NCBI GenBank assembly: GCA_015487825.1
Contig: WFOZ01001016.1
Coordinates: forward strand, 1-6,673
DNA length: 6,673 nucleotides
Source of the DNA: Planctomycetaceae bacterium
GTDB lineage: Bacteria; Planctomycetota; Planctomycetia; Planctomycetales; Planctomycetaceae
Direction: 5' to 3'
Part shown: in pieces, positions 1-6,673 of the stretch
How positions within the stretch are numbered: the stretch's first letter is position 1
How the letters are laid out: every line of letters begins with the position of its first letter
Made by a program: the position numbers and the translations under genes
Notes under the pieces: model-generated
What the model was told of the DNA's origin: nothing
Databases searched by the model: none
What the model saw: the letters and a program-made list of their open reading frames with translations, nothing else

Positions 1-1
1 C

Positions 2-163
2 TACTACACCGGTTTTTCAGGAATGAAAAACGGTAATGGCGGACAGGCTGTTAAAGCCTATACCCGTGGTTCAGCATGGGCCGACACAACTGACGATTGC
101 GACGATAATCAATGCGATATCGCTTGCGATGTTCCTGTTGATGAAGGTCGTAAACGCTACTAG
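2..163 (+). CDS. C-terminal end of an unidentified protein (partial, 5' end outside window)
   Basis: The plus strand is open from the window edge to a TAG at 161-163, giving the last 53 residues of a protein whose start lies to the left. The fragment begins YYTGFSGMKNGNGG and ends DEGRKRY. Its middle is rich in Gly and Lys. The last third is acidic and holds three cysteines in the pattern DDCDDNQCDIACDV. I do not recognise the family. It lacks the 'H-X9-DG' type ending seen in planctomycete prepilin-like DUF1559 proteins. Calling it coding rests on three things: the frame is uninterrupted, codon choice looks ordinary, and a strong rho-independent terminator in the right orientation follows 31 bases after the stop. 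It converges on the minus-strand gene ending at 244. The Asp/Cys cluster could bind metal or form disulfides, but that is only a guess from composition. Confidence 0.7.
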   Translation, partial: YYTGFSGMKNGNGGQAVKAYTRGSAWADTTDDCDDNQCDIACDVPVDEGRKRY

Positions 164-194
164 GATTTAGTAGTTGCGTTTGAGTTAATAATAG

Positions 195-226
195 CGACCA
201 TGAGAAGTTCTCATGGTCGTTTTTTT
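195..226 (+). terminator. Rho-independent terminator of the left-edge plus-strand gene
   Basis: An 11-bp perfect stem (195-205 CGACCATGAGA pairs with 209-219 TCTCATGGTCG) closes a three-base AGT loop. Seven T residues (220-226) follow directly on the plus strand. It sits between two convergent stop codons (163 on plus, 244 on minus). On the minus strand the same hairpin is followed only by a mixed CTATTATTAA tract. It is therefore a good terminator for the plus-strand gene and at best a weak one for the minus-strand operon. Confidence 0.9.
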
Positions 227-243
227 ATCGAATGAAAACAATC

Positions 244-1734
244 TCAAGTGATGATTTCGCTGACCACTCGAGCTTTGCGACCTGCGGTGACAATCTGTTT
301 CTGACCATTGTTGTAGAATAGAAGTTCTTCCCAGTTCAGGCCGAACAGGTGCATTAGCGTGGCTTGGTAATCGTTAGGCGTAACGATATTTTCTACAGCC
401 CGATGACCAAATTCATCTGTCTTGCCATAGGTTACCCCCGGTTTGAAACCGCCTCCAGCCATCCAGATGCTGAAGCCCTGACCGTTGTGGTCTCTTCCAT
501 CTTTTTCAGGGCCTCCCTGATTTTGTGTCACAGGCAGTCGACCAATTTCTCCGCCCCAATGTACGATCACTTCATTGAGCATACCTCGTTGCTTCAAATC
601 TGTTACCAGAGCGGCAGATGGTTTATCGGTTCGTTTACAAACAGCTGGAAGTGCTTTGCCAAGGTTACTGTGATTATCCCACGGTTGTCCGTTCAGGAAA
701 AGTTGTACAAACCGCACGCCGCGTTCAACCAGTCTTCTTGCGATTAAACAGCGGGTGCCGTATTCTTTGGTTGCCGGATCATTCAGGCCGTAAAGGGCTT
801 GTGTCTGTTTGGTCTCTTTGGAAATGTCCAGAGCTTCGTGAGCTGCCGTCTGCATTTTGGCAGCCAGTTCATAGCTGGCAATTCGCGCTTCCAAATCAGA
901 TTCACCGGGGAATCGTTTTGCGTGTTGACGATTTAATGCTTGCAGGAAATCGAGGTTTTTCCGTTGTTGATCTCCTTGTAAATGTTCAGGGGCATCAAGG
1001 TTCAAAATACGTGGTTCTTTCGGCCTGAGAACCGTTCCCTGAAACATTGCAGGCATAAACCCGTTTGACCAGTTATTAACTCCATCAACAGGTAAGCCGC
1101 GCGGATCAGTCAAGACCATGTAAGCCGGAAGATCTTGCGTTTCTGAACCGAGAGCATAAAGCAGCCACGAAGCATAATGGGGCCGCCCGAGAACGCCGGG
1201 GATGCCGCCATGAAAATAGCGAATGGAAACCTCATGCCCGTTTGCTCCGGTGTGCATGCTGCGGATCAGGCAGATGTCATCCACAATTTTTGCGGTGTGA
1301 GGGAGCAGTTCAGAAATCTCTGTTCCGCACTGTCCATGTTTGGAAAATTTCCATTTGGTTCCCAGTAATTTCTTACTTGCTTCGTTAGCGAAACTGAATT
1401 GAACTTCGCCGGGATAATCGGTTCCATCTAACCTGCTCAATTCCGGTTTGGGATCCATCAGGTCCATGTGTGCGGGACCGCCGTGCTGGAAAAGCGAAAT
1501 CATCGCCTTGGCTTTGGGTTCAAAGTGAGGCTGTTTCAGCTTCAGGTCAAAAGCCTGATTTCCGGAAGAAACACCTTTTGGCTTAGCCAGAACATTTTCC
1601 TGCTGCAACAGCCAGGTGACTGCCAGCGTTCCCAGTCCCATTGCATTTCCTTTAAGAAACGCACGGCGAGAGTGTTCAGCAGGACTTTCTGAGTAGTTGT
1701 AATTTGGTTGATTATTCATAGTCTTGGTTTTCAT
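244..1734 (-). CDS. DUF1501 family protein with Tat signal (second, distal copy)
   Basis: This 496-residue protein is a predicted exported member of DUF1501 (PF07394), related to the alkaline phosphatase/sulfatase superfamily. Its reaction is unknown. A twin-arginine signal is clear: SRRAFLK at residues 22-28, then a hydrophobic stretch at about 31-43 and an Ala-containing end near 50. The family core starts near residue 77. Visible motifs are FQHGGPAHMDLMDPKP (82-97), PAYMVLTDPRG (203-213), RFPGE (274-278), [16 protein letters not shown] (about 330-346 with small differences), WDNH (352-355), WGGEIGR (393-399), GRDHN (413-417) and GGGFKPG...YGKTDEFG (427-443). Asp91, Asp94, Asp353, His355, Asp415 and His416 are plausible metal ligands by analogy with the superfamily; this is inferred. 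Length is typical. The start at 1734 has no clear ribosome-binding sequence. An in-frame ATG at 1719 (residue 6) would also keep the whole Tat signal. It is the last gene of the three-gene minus-strand cluster, 114 bases after the cytochrome gene. Its C-terminal 20 residues lack the RLTxVxG pattern present in its paralog. Confidence 0.93.
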   Translation of the reverse strand: MKTKTMNNQPNYNYSESPAEHSRRAFLKGNAMGLGTLAVTWLLQQENVLAKPKGVSSGNQAFDLKLKQPHFEPKAKAMISLFQHGGPAHMDLMDPKPELSRLDGTDYPGEVQFSFANEASKKLLGTKWKFSKHGQCGTEISELLPHTAKIVDDICLIRSMHTGANGHEVSIRYFHGGIPGVLGRPHYASWLLYALGSETQDLPAYMVLTDPRGLPVDGVNNWSNGFMPAMFQGTVLRPKEPRILNLDAPEHLQGDQQRKNLDFLQALNRQHAKRFPGESDLEARIASYELAAKMQTAAHEALDISKETKQTQALYGLNDPATKEYGTRCLIARRLVERGVRFVQLFLNGQPWDNHSNLGKALPAVCKRTDKPSAALVTDLKQRGMLNEVIVHWGGEIGRLPVTQNQGGPEKDGRDHNGQGFSIWMAGGGFKPGVTYGKTDEFGHRAVENIVTPNDYQATLMHLFGLNWEELLFYNNGQKQIVTAGRKARVVSEIIT

Positions 1735-1848
1735 AGAATTATTTTACTACTTCGTCTTCAATTTTATTATTGAGGTCGGTACAGCCAGATAGTGCGACAA
1801 CGGAGCACGAACCAAAAAACAACTCTCAATTCAAAGTCTGGAAAGGGC
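1735..1848 (-). other. Intergenic gap between cytochrome gene and distal DUF1501 gene
   Basis: This 114-base stretch has no credible ORF. Read on the minus strand it becomes AT-rich just before the downstream start (TAATAAAATT... and TAAAATAATTCT). There is a T-run at 1814-1819, preceded by a poor five-pair stem that includes a G-U pair. Neither a convincing terminator nor a convincing sigma-70 promoter is visible. Read-through from the cytochrome gene and a separate promoter for the distal DUF1501 gene are therefore both possible. Confidence 0.5.
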
Positions 1849-4800
1849 TTAATCGACATACAAAAACTCGTTGGAACTCATCAATGCCTGGCAGAGGTTT
1901 GTTAAAGCCTGCTGGGAGGCCGTTTTTCCTTTTGCTGTTTTCATCGTCGAATTTAATTGTTGCATTATGAACCGGTAGGCAGAGAACAATTCCTGCTCGG
2001 TGGGCTCTCTGCACAAGGCGAGTTCCCAGGCTTTAATGATGCGTGCTGCGATAAGTTCAGGTGGATCGAGTGGGCCTCTAAAATTTTCTTTCGAGGAAAA
2101 TGTTTCTGTTTCTGTCTCTGAAATCTGTAGCGATATCGTTACCGGCCAGTTAAAGGAGTCGGAATTATGGTTTGTGATACAATCGGTAACAAAATCAATT
2201 GTATCACCTGCCTGAACTTTCAATCCGGAAACAGTTGTTTTGACAGTTGCGTTGTTGATAGACCATTGCCCTGCTTTTCCTGATCGGCTGGAAACTATCC
2301 GGCCACGCACACCATCCCCATTGGCTGAACCGTTGGAGAGGGTGCCTTCAATAGAAATAACTCCATTTGCTTTAGCAACCCAGCGACGAATAACCGCCCG
2401 ATCTGCCCGATCCGGATGTCCGCCAGAATTATTTAACAATACCCAGCCTAGTTTGGCATCGGGTAGTTTTTCTCCTGCCTGCCATTGCGAACCTGTCCAG
2501 AACGTGAGTGGCTGAAAAGTAGCTATATGGTTGGTTTTATCGTCATACATTCCATATCCGTATTGCCAGATGCTGGTTCCTTTGGAGGCAATCTTTGGAA
2601 GTCTGGCAATATATTCCGCAGGCAGTTTATGTGCTTCACTTATTGCGCGGTCTGCCAGCTTTGCAGCCTGATCGAGAATGAAATTCCCATTGATCAACAT
2701 CAATGATTGCGTGGCCACGGTAGAACTCGGACGAATTTCGCAATTTGTTTCCATTACTGGTGCATCAAACGCCTGCAGCATCGCCAGCGGTCTGCTTCGT
2801 CGCGATTTAATATACAGGCTTCGCCTGGTCTGTGCCCCAGAGACGACTACCTGACCTGAGTCATCTTCTTTGATATCAAGCGGCGGCCCATATAATTTCT
2901 GATCGAGTTGCCCGGTTGTTGCAAGCATGCGATCACGTATTAACTCTGCTTCCAGGCGGATTAATGGTTTACGAAGTAATGCGGTTTGATTTTGAAGAAG
3001 CACTGCAAATTCAGAAGAGTGATTGGCTTGTTGGGATGGAGTGATGTCGCTTTTTTGTCTCCAGACTGTTGATGTCATAATCAGATGATGTAGCTTTTTA
3101 ACACTCCAGCCTGATTTCATAAATTCATCAGCCAGCCAGTCGAGCAGTTCGGGGTTGGTCGGGGCTGCTCCCAGTTTTCCAAAATCGGCTGGTGTTGGTA
3201 CGAGCGCTCGTCCGAAATGATGCATCCAGATTCGATTCACCATCACTCGGGCAAATAAAGGATGCTTGCCATTGGTCAGGCTTCTGGCAAAAGCGAGTCG
3301 GCGTCCGGTTGAAGCAATTGCTTCGTCTTTCACTTTGAATTGTGGTTGCGTTCCCTCGGGAACACAAATTGTTAATGTTGCGGGTAGAACTTCCTGTTTT
3401 GGCTGTAGAAAATCTCCTCGATAAAACAGGCGGGTTTTCGGAGTATGATTGGCAGGTTCGACCAGCGCCCGCAGGAACTGCTCAGCAGGTTTTTTGGCAC
3501 GGATTTTCAATATTCGCGTTTCATATTCCTTCATCACTTTTTTCACATCGGGCACATATTGATACAGCACGCCCGGAGTGATATTGAGACTGGGGTATTT
3601 TTTGAAAAGCTGTTTTTGTTGTTCGCTTCGTTTTTCCTTGGGAGTCTGATAGGCTTTGCGCAGTTCGGTACGCAGTGGCTCTTCATATTTTTTCAACTCA
3701 ATTTCAAGAGCCTGTTTCATGAACTCTTCCTGTTTTTTACTCCGCTGTTTGATCACGACCTGAGCCTCTTTTTCGATCTCAGCGGCTTTTTTGCGATCCG
3801 CGTCTGTATACAGCGAAACCCGGCGGACGTTGGGTACTTTCCAGGCGTTACAATCAAGGGCCGGTTCGAAGATGGCGCGTATTGCATAGTAATCTGTCTG
3901 TGGAATCGGATCGTATCGGTGATCGTGGCATTGAGCGCACTGTAAACTCAGGCCCAATAATCCGGTTCCGACAATCTTGATCGTGTCGATCATCACCCGA
4001 TTGCGTCCTTCCGGATTGTTCGCGCCACTGCCTGTTCCGTCGGCAGCCATTCGAAGAAAACCGGTTGCAGTGAGTAATTCAATTTGTTCGGCAGTCCACT
4101 CTCCTTTTTTTGGGCCAGCCAGTTCGTCTCCTGCAAGTTGTTCAATGATAAACTGATCGAACGGCTTATCTTTATTGAATGCACGAATTACCCAGTCACG
4201 ATATTTCCAGGCCCAGGGACGTTCGACATCCTTGGTTGAATAACCTTCAGAATCTGCGTAGCCCGCGACATCAAGCCAGTGACGTGCCCACCGTTCCCCG
4301 TAATGAGGTGACTTCAAAACCTCTTCGACCAGTTTCCTGAACCAGATCTCATTGCGGGCAGGATCGTCGAGCCATTTCTGCATCTGTTCAGGTGAAGGAG
4401 GCAAACCGATTAAATCGAAATAGACCCGTTTCACGATTGTTCTGCGAGTAGCTTCGGGAGAGAAAACGATTTCTTCCGGCTTAATCTGTTCCTTCTGTTT
4501 TTCGATAACGGCTTTGAGTACCAGGGCATCAATCGGTGTGCGAATCTGCTTTTGCTGTTGGGCTGTAAAGTTGGAATTATCCGGGACAACTGGCCGTTTA
4601 ATCGGCTGAAAGGACCAGAAGCTGCGTTCTTCGATTGTGACACCAAGGCCGGGGCCAATTTTTTCCGGTTCCGGTCGTAGTGTCGGCGCTCCTGCAGAGA
4701 GCCAGGTTTTTATGATCTCAATTTCATTTTGAGGAACTTTATGTTCTCCGGGAGGCATTTCTCCTTCTTCAACTCGTTCCAGTAACAGGCTTTCGTGTGG

Positions 4801-5064
4801 CTTTTGAAGATCGATAGCAGGTCCGCTTTCCCCTCCTTTTTTCATAAAGCGGACCAGTCGTAAGTCCAGCTCTCCCTCCAGCTTTGGCGTCGCTCCGTGG
4901 CAATCCATACAATGAGCACGCAAAATTGGTCGGATATCTTTTTCAAAACTGAAACCCTGAGGTTCAGCAGCCTGCAGCAGTGAGAGAGGCGAAAAAAAGA
5001 TACAAAGTAACAGGAAGCATGATAAGCGTTGCGCTGTTCGTGTTTGTGCCAGATAGAAAATCAC
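1849..5064 (-). CDS. Planctomycete di-heme cytochrome c protein, PSCyt1-PSCyt2(DUF1549)-PSD1(DUF1553), with inserted beta domain
   Basis: A 1071-residue exported protein. The N-terminus has a Sec-type signal: basic and polar residues to about 13, a hydrophobic core at 14-30, and likely cleavage near the QAA at 31-33. PSCyt1 (PF07635) spans about 38-128, with heme site CMDCH (52-56) and probable distal Met103 in EGEMPPG. PSCyt2/DUF1549 (PF07583) spans about 175-400, with a second CxxCH (CAQCH, 376-380) in the family context [13 protein letters not shown] Lys/Glu-rich helical, probably coiled-coil, linker follows (about 421-530). PSD1/DUF1553 (PF07587) begins near 585 ([24 protein letters not shown] at 610-622) and resumes at about 1000-1066 ([20 protein letters not shown]). 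A beta-rich domain (about 830-985) interrupts it. The GTG start is forced: an in-frame TAA lies at 5077-5079, and the next in-frame Met (residue 54) lies inside the first heme motif. The start overlaps the stop of the preceding DUF1501 gene by four bases, which suggests translational coupling. The role is probably extracytoplasmic redox chemistry or substrate binding; the substrate is unknown. Confidence 0.95.
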   Translation of the reverse strand: MIFYLAQTRTAQRLSCFLLLCIFFSPLSLLQAAEPQGFSFEKDIRPILRAHCMDCHGATPKLEGELDLRLVRFMKKGGESGPAIDLQKPHESLLLERVEEGEMPPGEHKVPQNEIEIIKTWLSAGAPTLRPEPEKIGPGLGVTIEERSFWSFQPIKRPVVPDNSNFTAQQQKQIRTPIDALVLKAVIEKQKEQIKPEEIVFSPEATRRTIVKRVYFDLIGLPPSPEQMQKWLDDPARNEIWFRKLVEEVLKSPHYGERWARHWLDVAGYADSEGYSTKDVERPWAWKYRDWVIRAFNKDKPFDQFIIEQLAGDELAGPKKGEWTAEQIELLTATGFLRMAADGTGSGANNPEGRNRVMIDTIKIVGTGLLGLSLQCAQCHDHRYDPIPQTDYYAIRAIFEPALDCNAWKVPNVRRVSLYTDADRKKAAEIEKEAQVVIKQRSKKQEEFMKQALEIELKKYEEPLRTELRKAYQTPKEKRSEQQKQLFKKYPSLNITPGVLYQYVPDVKKVMKEYETRILKIRAKKPAEQFLRALVEPANHTPKTRLFYRGDFLQPKQEVLPATLTICVPEGTQPQFKVKDEAIASTGRRLAFARSLTNGKHPLFARVMVNRIWMHHFGRALVPTPADFGKLGAAPTNPELLDWLADEFMKSGWSVKKLHHLIMTSTVWRQKSDITPSQQANHSSEFAVLLQNQTALLRKPLIRLEAELIRDRMLATTGQLDQKLYGPPLDIKEDDSGQVVVSGAQTRRSLYIKSRRSRPLAMLQAFDAPVMETNCEIRPSSTVATQSLMLINGNFILDQAAKLADRAISEAHKLPAEYIARLPKIASKGTSIWQYGYGMYDDKTNHIATFQPLTFWTGSQWQAGEKLPDAKLGWVLLNNSGGHPDRADRAVIRRWVAKANGVISIEGTLSNGSANGDGVRGRIVSSRSGKAGQWSINNATVKTTVSGLKVQAGDTIDFVTDCITNHNSDSFNWPVTISLQISETETETFSSKENFRGPLDPPELIAARIIKAWELALCREPTEQELFSAYRFIMQQLNSTMKTAKGKTASQQALTNLCQALMSSNEFLYVD
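2110..2577 (-). other. Beta-rich domain inserted within the DUF1553 module
   Basis: This covers residues about 830-985 of the cytochrome protein. It falls between [16 protein letters not shown] (792-807), which normally leads directly into the closing helices of DUF1553, and the resumed [15 protein letters not shown] (999-1013). The segment is rich in Trp, Gly, Thr and Val, with alternating hydrophobic strands. Recognisable phrases are WQYGYG (833-838), [11 protein letters not shown] (854-864), [13 protein letters not shown] (872-884), IRRWVA (892-897), [11 protein letters not shown] (916-926) and [10 protein letters not shown] (952-961). The look is that of a jelly-roll or carbohydrate-binding-like fold. 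I recall similar inserts in other planctomycete PSD1 proteins. Ligand binding is inferred from composition only. Confidence 0.6.
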
Positions 5065-6560
5065 AATAAAATATCCTTAATCACTGTTCCTTCAACACCG
5101 GTCAGGCGACGTTCAAGCCCGTTGTGGTAGAAGGTGAGCCGTTCATGGTTCAATCCGAGCAAGTGTAAAATTGTTGCATGGAAATCCGGGACTGTCAAAA
5201 CATTCTCAAGAGCCTTGTAGCCGAATTCATCCGTTGCACCGTAAGTGAATGGTGCTTTTACGCCGGCTCCTGACAGCCAGCAGGTGAAGCCGTCCGGGTT
5301 ATGGTCGCGACCGCTGGCTCCTTTCTGGAAGGTAGGCATCCGCCCGAACTCGGTACACCAGACGACAAGCGTATTTTTAAGTAATCCACGCTGTTTCATA
5401 TCTTTAATAAGTGCCGCGGTCGGCTGATCGAGAATCGGGCCATGTATGTTGTATTGATCTTCAATTTTTTTATGCCCATCCCAGTTGCTTACTCCTTCGC
5501 CTCCTGTCTGGTATGCCCCGTTGAAAAGCTGAACAAATCGCACTCCTTTTTCTATTAAACGCCGGGCGAGCAGGCAGTTTTTCGCGTAAGATGCTTTGAG
5601 TTCATTTTCTGTATCATCAATTCCATACATTTTCAGTGTCGATGCAGACTCTTTGGAAAGGTCGCTGATTTCAGGGACACTCAATTGCATTCTTGCAGCG
5701 AGTTCGTAACTTGAAATCCGGGCTGCCAATTCAGTATCACCAGGGAATCGTTCTAAGTGTTGCGAGTTAAGTTGCTGGAGGTAATTGCGAGTTGCCAGAT
5801 CGGTTGCGGGGGAGATCGAACCGGGGCGTTTCAAATTTCGAATTGGATTTGTTGCGTTGAAATCTGTTCCCTGAAAGGTAGCCGGAAGGAATCCCGGTCC
5901 CCAGTTGTTGACGGATGCCTGAGGCGTCCCACGTGGGTCGGGGATGGCGACATAGGCAGGCAGGTTGCTGTTTTCACTTCCCAATGCATAACTTGTCCAC
6001 GCACCAATGCTTGGGAATCCGTCAAGTGTGTTGCCGGTTGACATATAATTCTCACCCGGGCCATGTGTATTTGTTTTACTTTTGATTGAATGCAAAAAAC
6101 AGATATCATCAGCCAGTTCTCCCAGATGAGGAACCAGATCTGAGATCATTTTTTCCGATTCGCCGCGTGGTTTGAATTTCCATGGAGAGCGTGTCAGGTT
6201 CCCCTGTGCGCCCTGAAAAGTAACAAGTTTTTCACCCCCGGGCATCGGTTTACCATGGTACTTGATCAGTGCCGGCTTGTAGTCGAAAGTATCAATTGAA
6301 CTGCAGGCCCCGGAACAGAAAATGACAAGCACATTTTTGGCAGCAGCCGGGAAGTGAGGTTTTCGTGGTGCGAAAGGATTGCCGGAATCGATCTGAGGAC
6401 GGATCGGAGAAGCTCCTCCGACGGTTCGTTCTGCCGCTAACAGATTTTGCTCGGCAAGCATCGCCGTTAATGCGATACTGCTTAAACCGGTAACAGTCTG
6501 ATTCAGAAATCCTCTTCGATTAAGAAGGTGGCGGCTGCCCGGAAAATTGGAGTTTTTCAT
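5061..6560 (-). CDS. DUF1501 family protein with Tat signal (first, proximal copy)
   Basis: This 499-residue protein is predicted to be exported folded by the Tat system (NRRGFLN at 14-20, hydrophobic stretch about 22-35, Ala-rich end near 43) and belongs to DUF1501 (PF07394). The core starts near 76. Motifs are [16 protein letters not shown] (81-96), [21 protein letters not shown] (191-211), [16 protein letters not shown] (217-232), RFPGD (271-275), [16 protein letters not shown] (331-346), WDGH (360-363), EFGRMP (404-409), GRDHN (417-421), YGATDEFG (440-447) and [16 protein letters not shown] (455-470). Asp90, Asp93, Asp361, His363, Asp419 and His420 line up with the candidate metal ligands of the distal copy. 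The usual GG-P-[SA] turn after the first strand is GACSS here. The ATG at 6560 is preceded by a weak AGG eight bases upstream; it directly precedes the Tat region, so the start is well placed. The TGA stop shares bases with the GTG of the cytochrome gene, so the two are almost certainly one transcript. Confidence 0.94.
   Translation of the reverse strand: MKNSNFPGSRHLLNRRGFLNQTVTGLSSIALTAMLAEQNLLAAERTVGGASPIRPQIDSGNPFAPRKPHFPAAAKNVLVIFCSGACSSIDTFDYKPALIKYHGKPMPGGEKLVTFQGAQGNLTRSPWKFKPRGESEKMISDLVPHLGELADDICFLHSIKSKTNTHGPGENYMSTGNTLDGFPSIGAWTSYALGSENSNLPAYVAIPDPRGTPQASVNNWGPGFLPATFQGTDFNATNPIRNLKRPGSISPATDLATRNYLQQLNSQHLERFPGDTELAARISSYELAARMQLSVPEISDLSKESASTLKMYGIDDTENELKASYAKNCLLARRLIEKGVRFVQLFNGAYQTGGEGVSNWDGHKKIEDQYNIHGPILDQPTAALIKDMKQRGLLKNTLVVWCTEFGRMPTFQKGASGRDHNPDGFTCWLSGAGVKAPFTYGATDEFGYKALENVLTVPDFHATILHLLGLNHERLTFYHNGLERRLTGVEGTVIKDILL
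5074..5078 (-). promoter_or_regulatory. Ribosome-binding site for the cytochrome gene
   Basis: AAGGA on the minus strand lies inside the end of the upstream DUF1501 gene, nine bases before the GTG start at 5064-5062. It supports the GTG start and the GTGA overlap as a real re-initiation site. It is the best Shine-Dalgarno match among the three minus-strand genes. Confidence 0.7.
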
Positions 6561-6673
6561 TTTAGTTACCTAACCCGGCGTAGCCGGAACCAAACAGGGG
6601 GTGTTTTGTGAGTGGAATTTTATGTTACATTTTGATTGAATAGCAAGTCTGCTGGTAGGCGAATATGTTTTCC
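6561..6673 (-). promoter_or_regulatory. Leader region of the three-gene cluster with a weak candidate promoter
   Basis: The region upstream of the first minus-strand gene holds no ORF. On the minus strand, TTGCTA (6646-6641) and CATAAA (6624-6619) are 16 bases apart and each matches the sigma-70 -35 and -10 consensus at four of six bases. This would give a leader of about 50 bases. The leader contains a small perfect hairpin, CCGGC-TAC-GCCGG (6587-6575), shortly before the ATG. Both are low-certainty readings: planctomycete promoters are poorly defined, and the true promoter may lie beyond the window. Confidence 0.25.

Noticed and set aside
364..1028. Two overlapping plus-strand ORFs (127 and 136 codons) opposite the distal DUF1501 gene
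   Set aside because: They overlap each other and the strongly supported minus-strand gene, and show no recognisable domain.
1814..1837. Possible minus-strand terminator after the cytochrome gene (short stem followed by a T-run)
   Set aside because: The stem has only five pairs including one G-U, AT-rich, with a six-base loop. It is too weak to call as a terminator.
3445..3945. Plus-strand ORF of 166 codons, rich in Phe and Leu
   Set aside because: It is the antisense of the Lys/Glu-rich helical region of the cytochrome gene: AAG/GAA codons read backwards give CTT/TTC. It has no family resemblance and lies wholly inside a well-supported gene.
5831..6109. Minus-strand ORF of 92 codons in another frame of the proximal DUF1501 gene
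   Set aside because: It lies inside a gene with clear family motifs and has no signal of its own.
6575..6587. Palindrome CCGGC-GTA-GCCGG in the leader as a possible riboswitch or operator
   Set aside because: A five-pair hairpin alone is too little for a riboswitch call, and no second half-site or known operator pattern surrounds it. It is mentioned only within the leader feature.
6080..6641. 12-base direct repeat TTTTGATTGAAT at 6080-6091 and 6630-6641
   Set aside because: It is AT-rich and short, with one copy inside coding sequence and one in the leader, and no target-site or mobile-element structure between them. Chance is the simpler explanation.

Overview
The window looks like chromosomal DNA of a planctomycete (phylum Planctomycetota). 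The evidence is the gene content. A c-type cytochrome protein carries the planctomycete-specific PSCyt1, PSCyt2 (DUF1549) and PSD1 (DUF1553) modules, and it sits between two Tat-exported DUF1501 proteins. These families are strongly expanded and typically paired in Planctomycetota. Base composition looks moderate, roughly balanced between AT and GC by eye, which would fit Gimesia- or Rubinisphaera-like lineages. The genus is a guess.

Layout from left to right: (1) the last 53 codons of a plus-strand gene of unknown function, ending at 163, followed by a clear intrinsic terminator (195-226). (2) Three minus-strand genes that fill almost everything else. In transcription order these are a DUF1501 protein (6560 to 5061), the large PSCyt/PSD1 cytochrome protein (5064 to 1849) and a second, divergent DUF1501 protein (1734 to 244). 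The first two overlap by four bases (GTGA). A 114-base gap separates the second and third. (3) A 113-base leader upstream of the first minus-strand gene (6561-6673), with a weak candidate promoter.

How the genes may work together: all three products are predicted to leave the cytoplasm. The two DUF1501 proteins carry twin-arginine signals, so they should be exported folded, probably with metal. The cytochrome protein carries a Sec-type signal, as expected because c-type heme is attached outside the cytoplasm. A reasonable inference is an extracytoplasmic module in which a di-heme protein and alkaline-phosphatase-superfamily-like partners act together, perhaps on polysaccharide-derived or other complex organic substrates. 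The biochemical role of these families is not established, and nothing in the window names a substrate.

The features most worth a second look are the roughly 155-residue beta-rich domain inserted inside the DUF1553 module, the differing active-site motifs of the two DUF1501 copies around one cytochrome, and the unidentified Asp/Cys-rich C-terminus at the left edge. There is no sign of mobile elements, CRISPR arrays, tRNA or rRNA genes.
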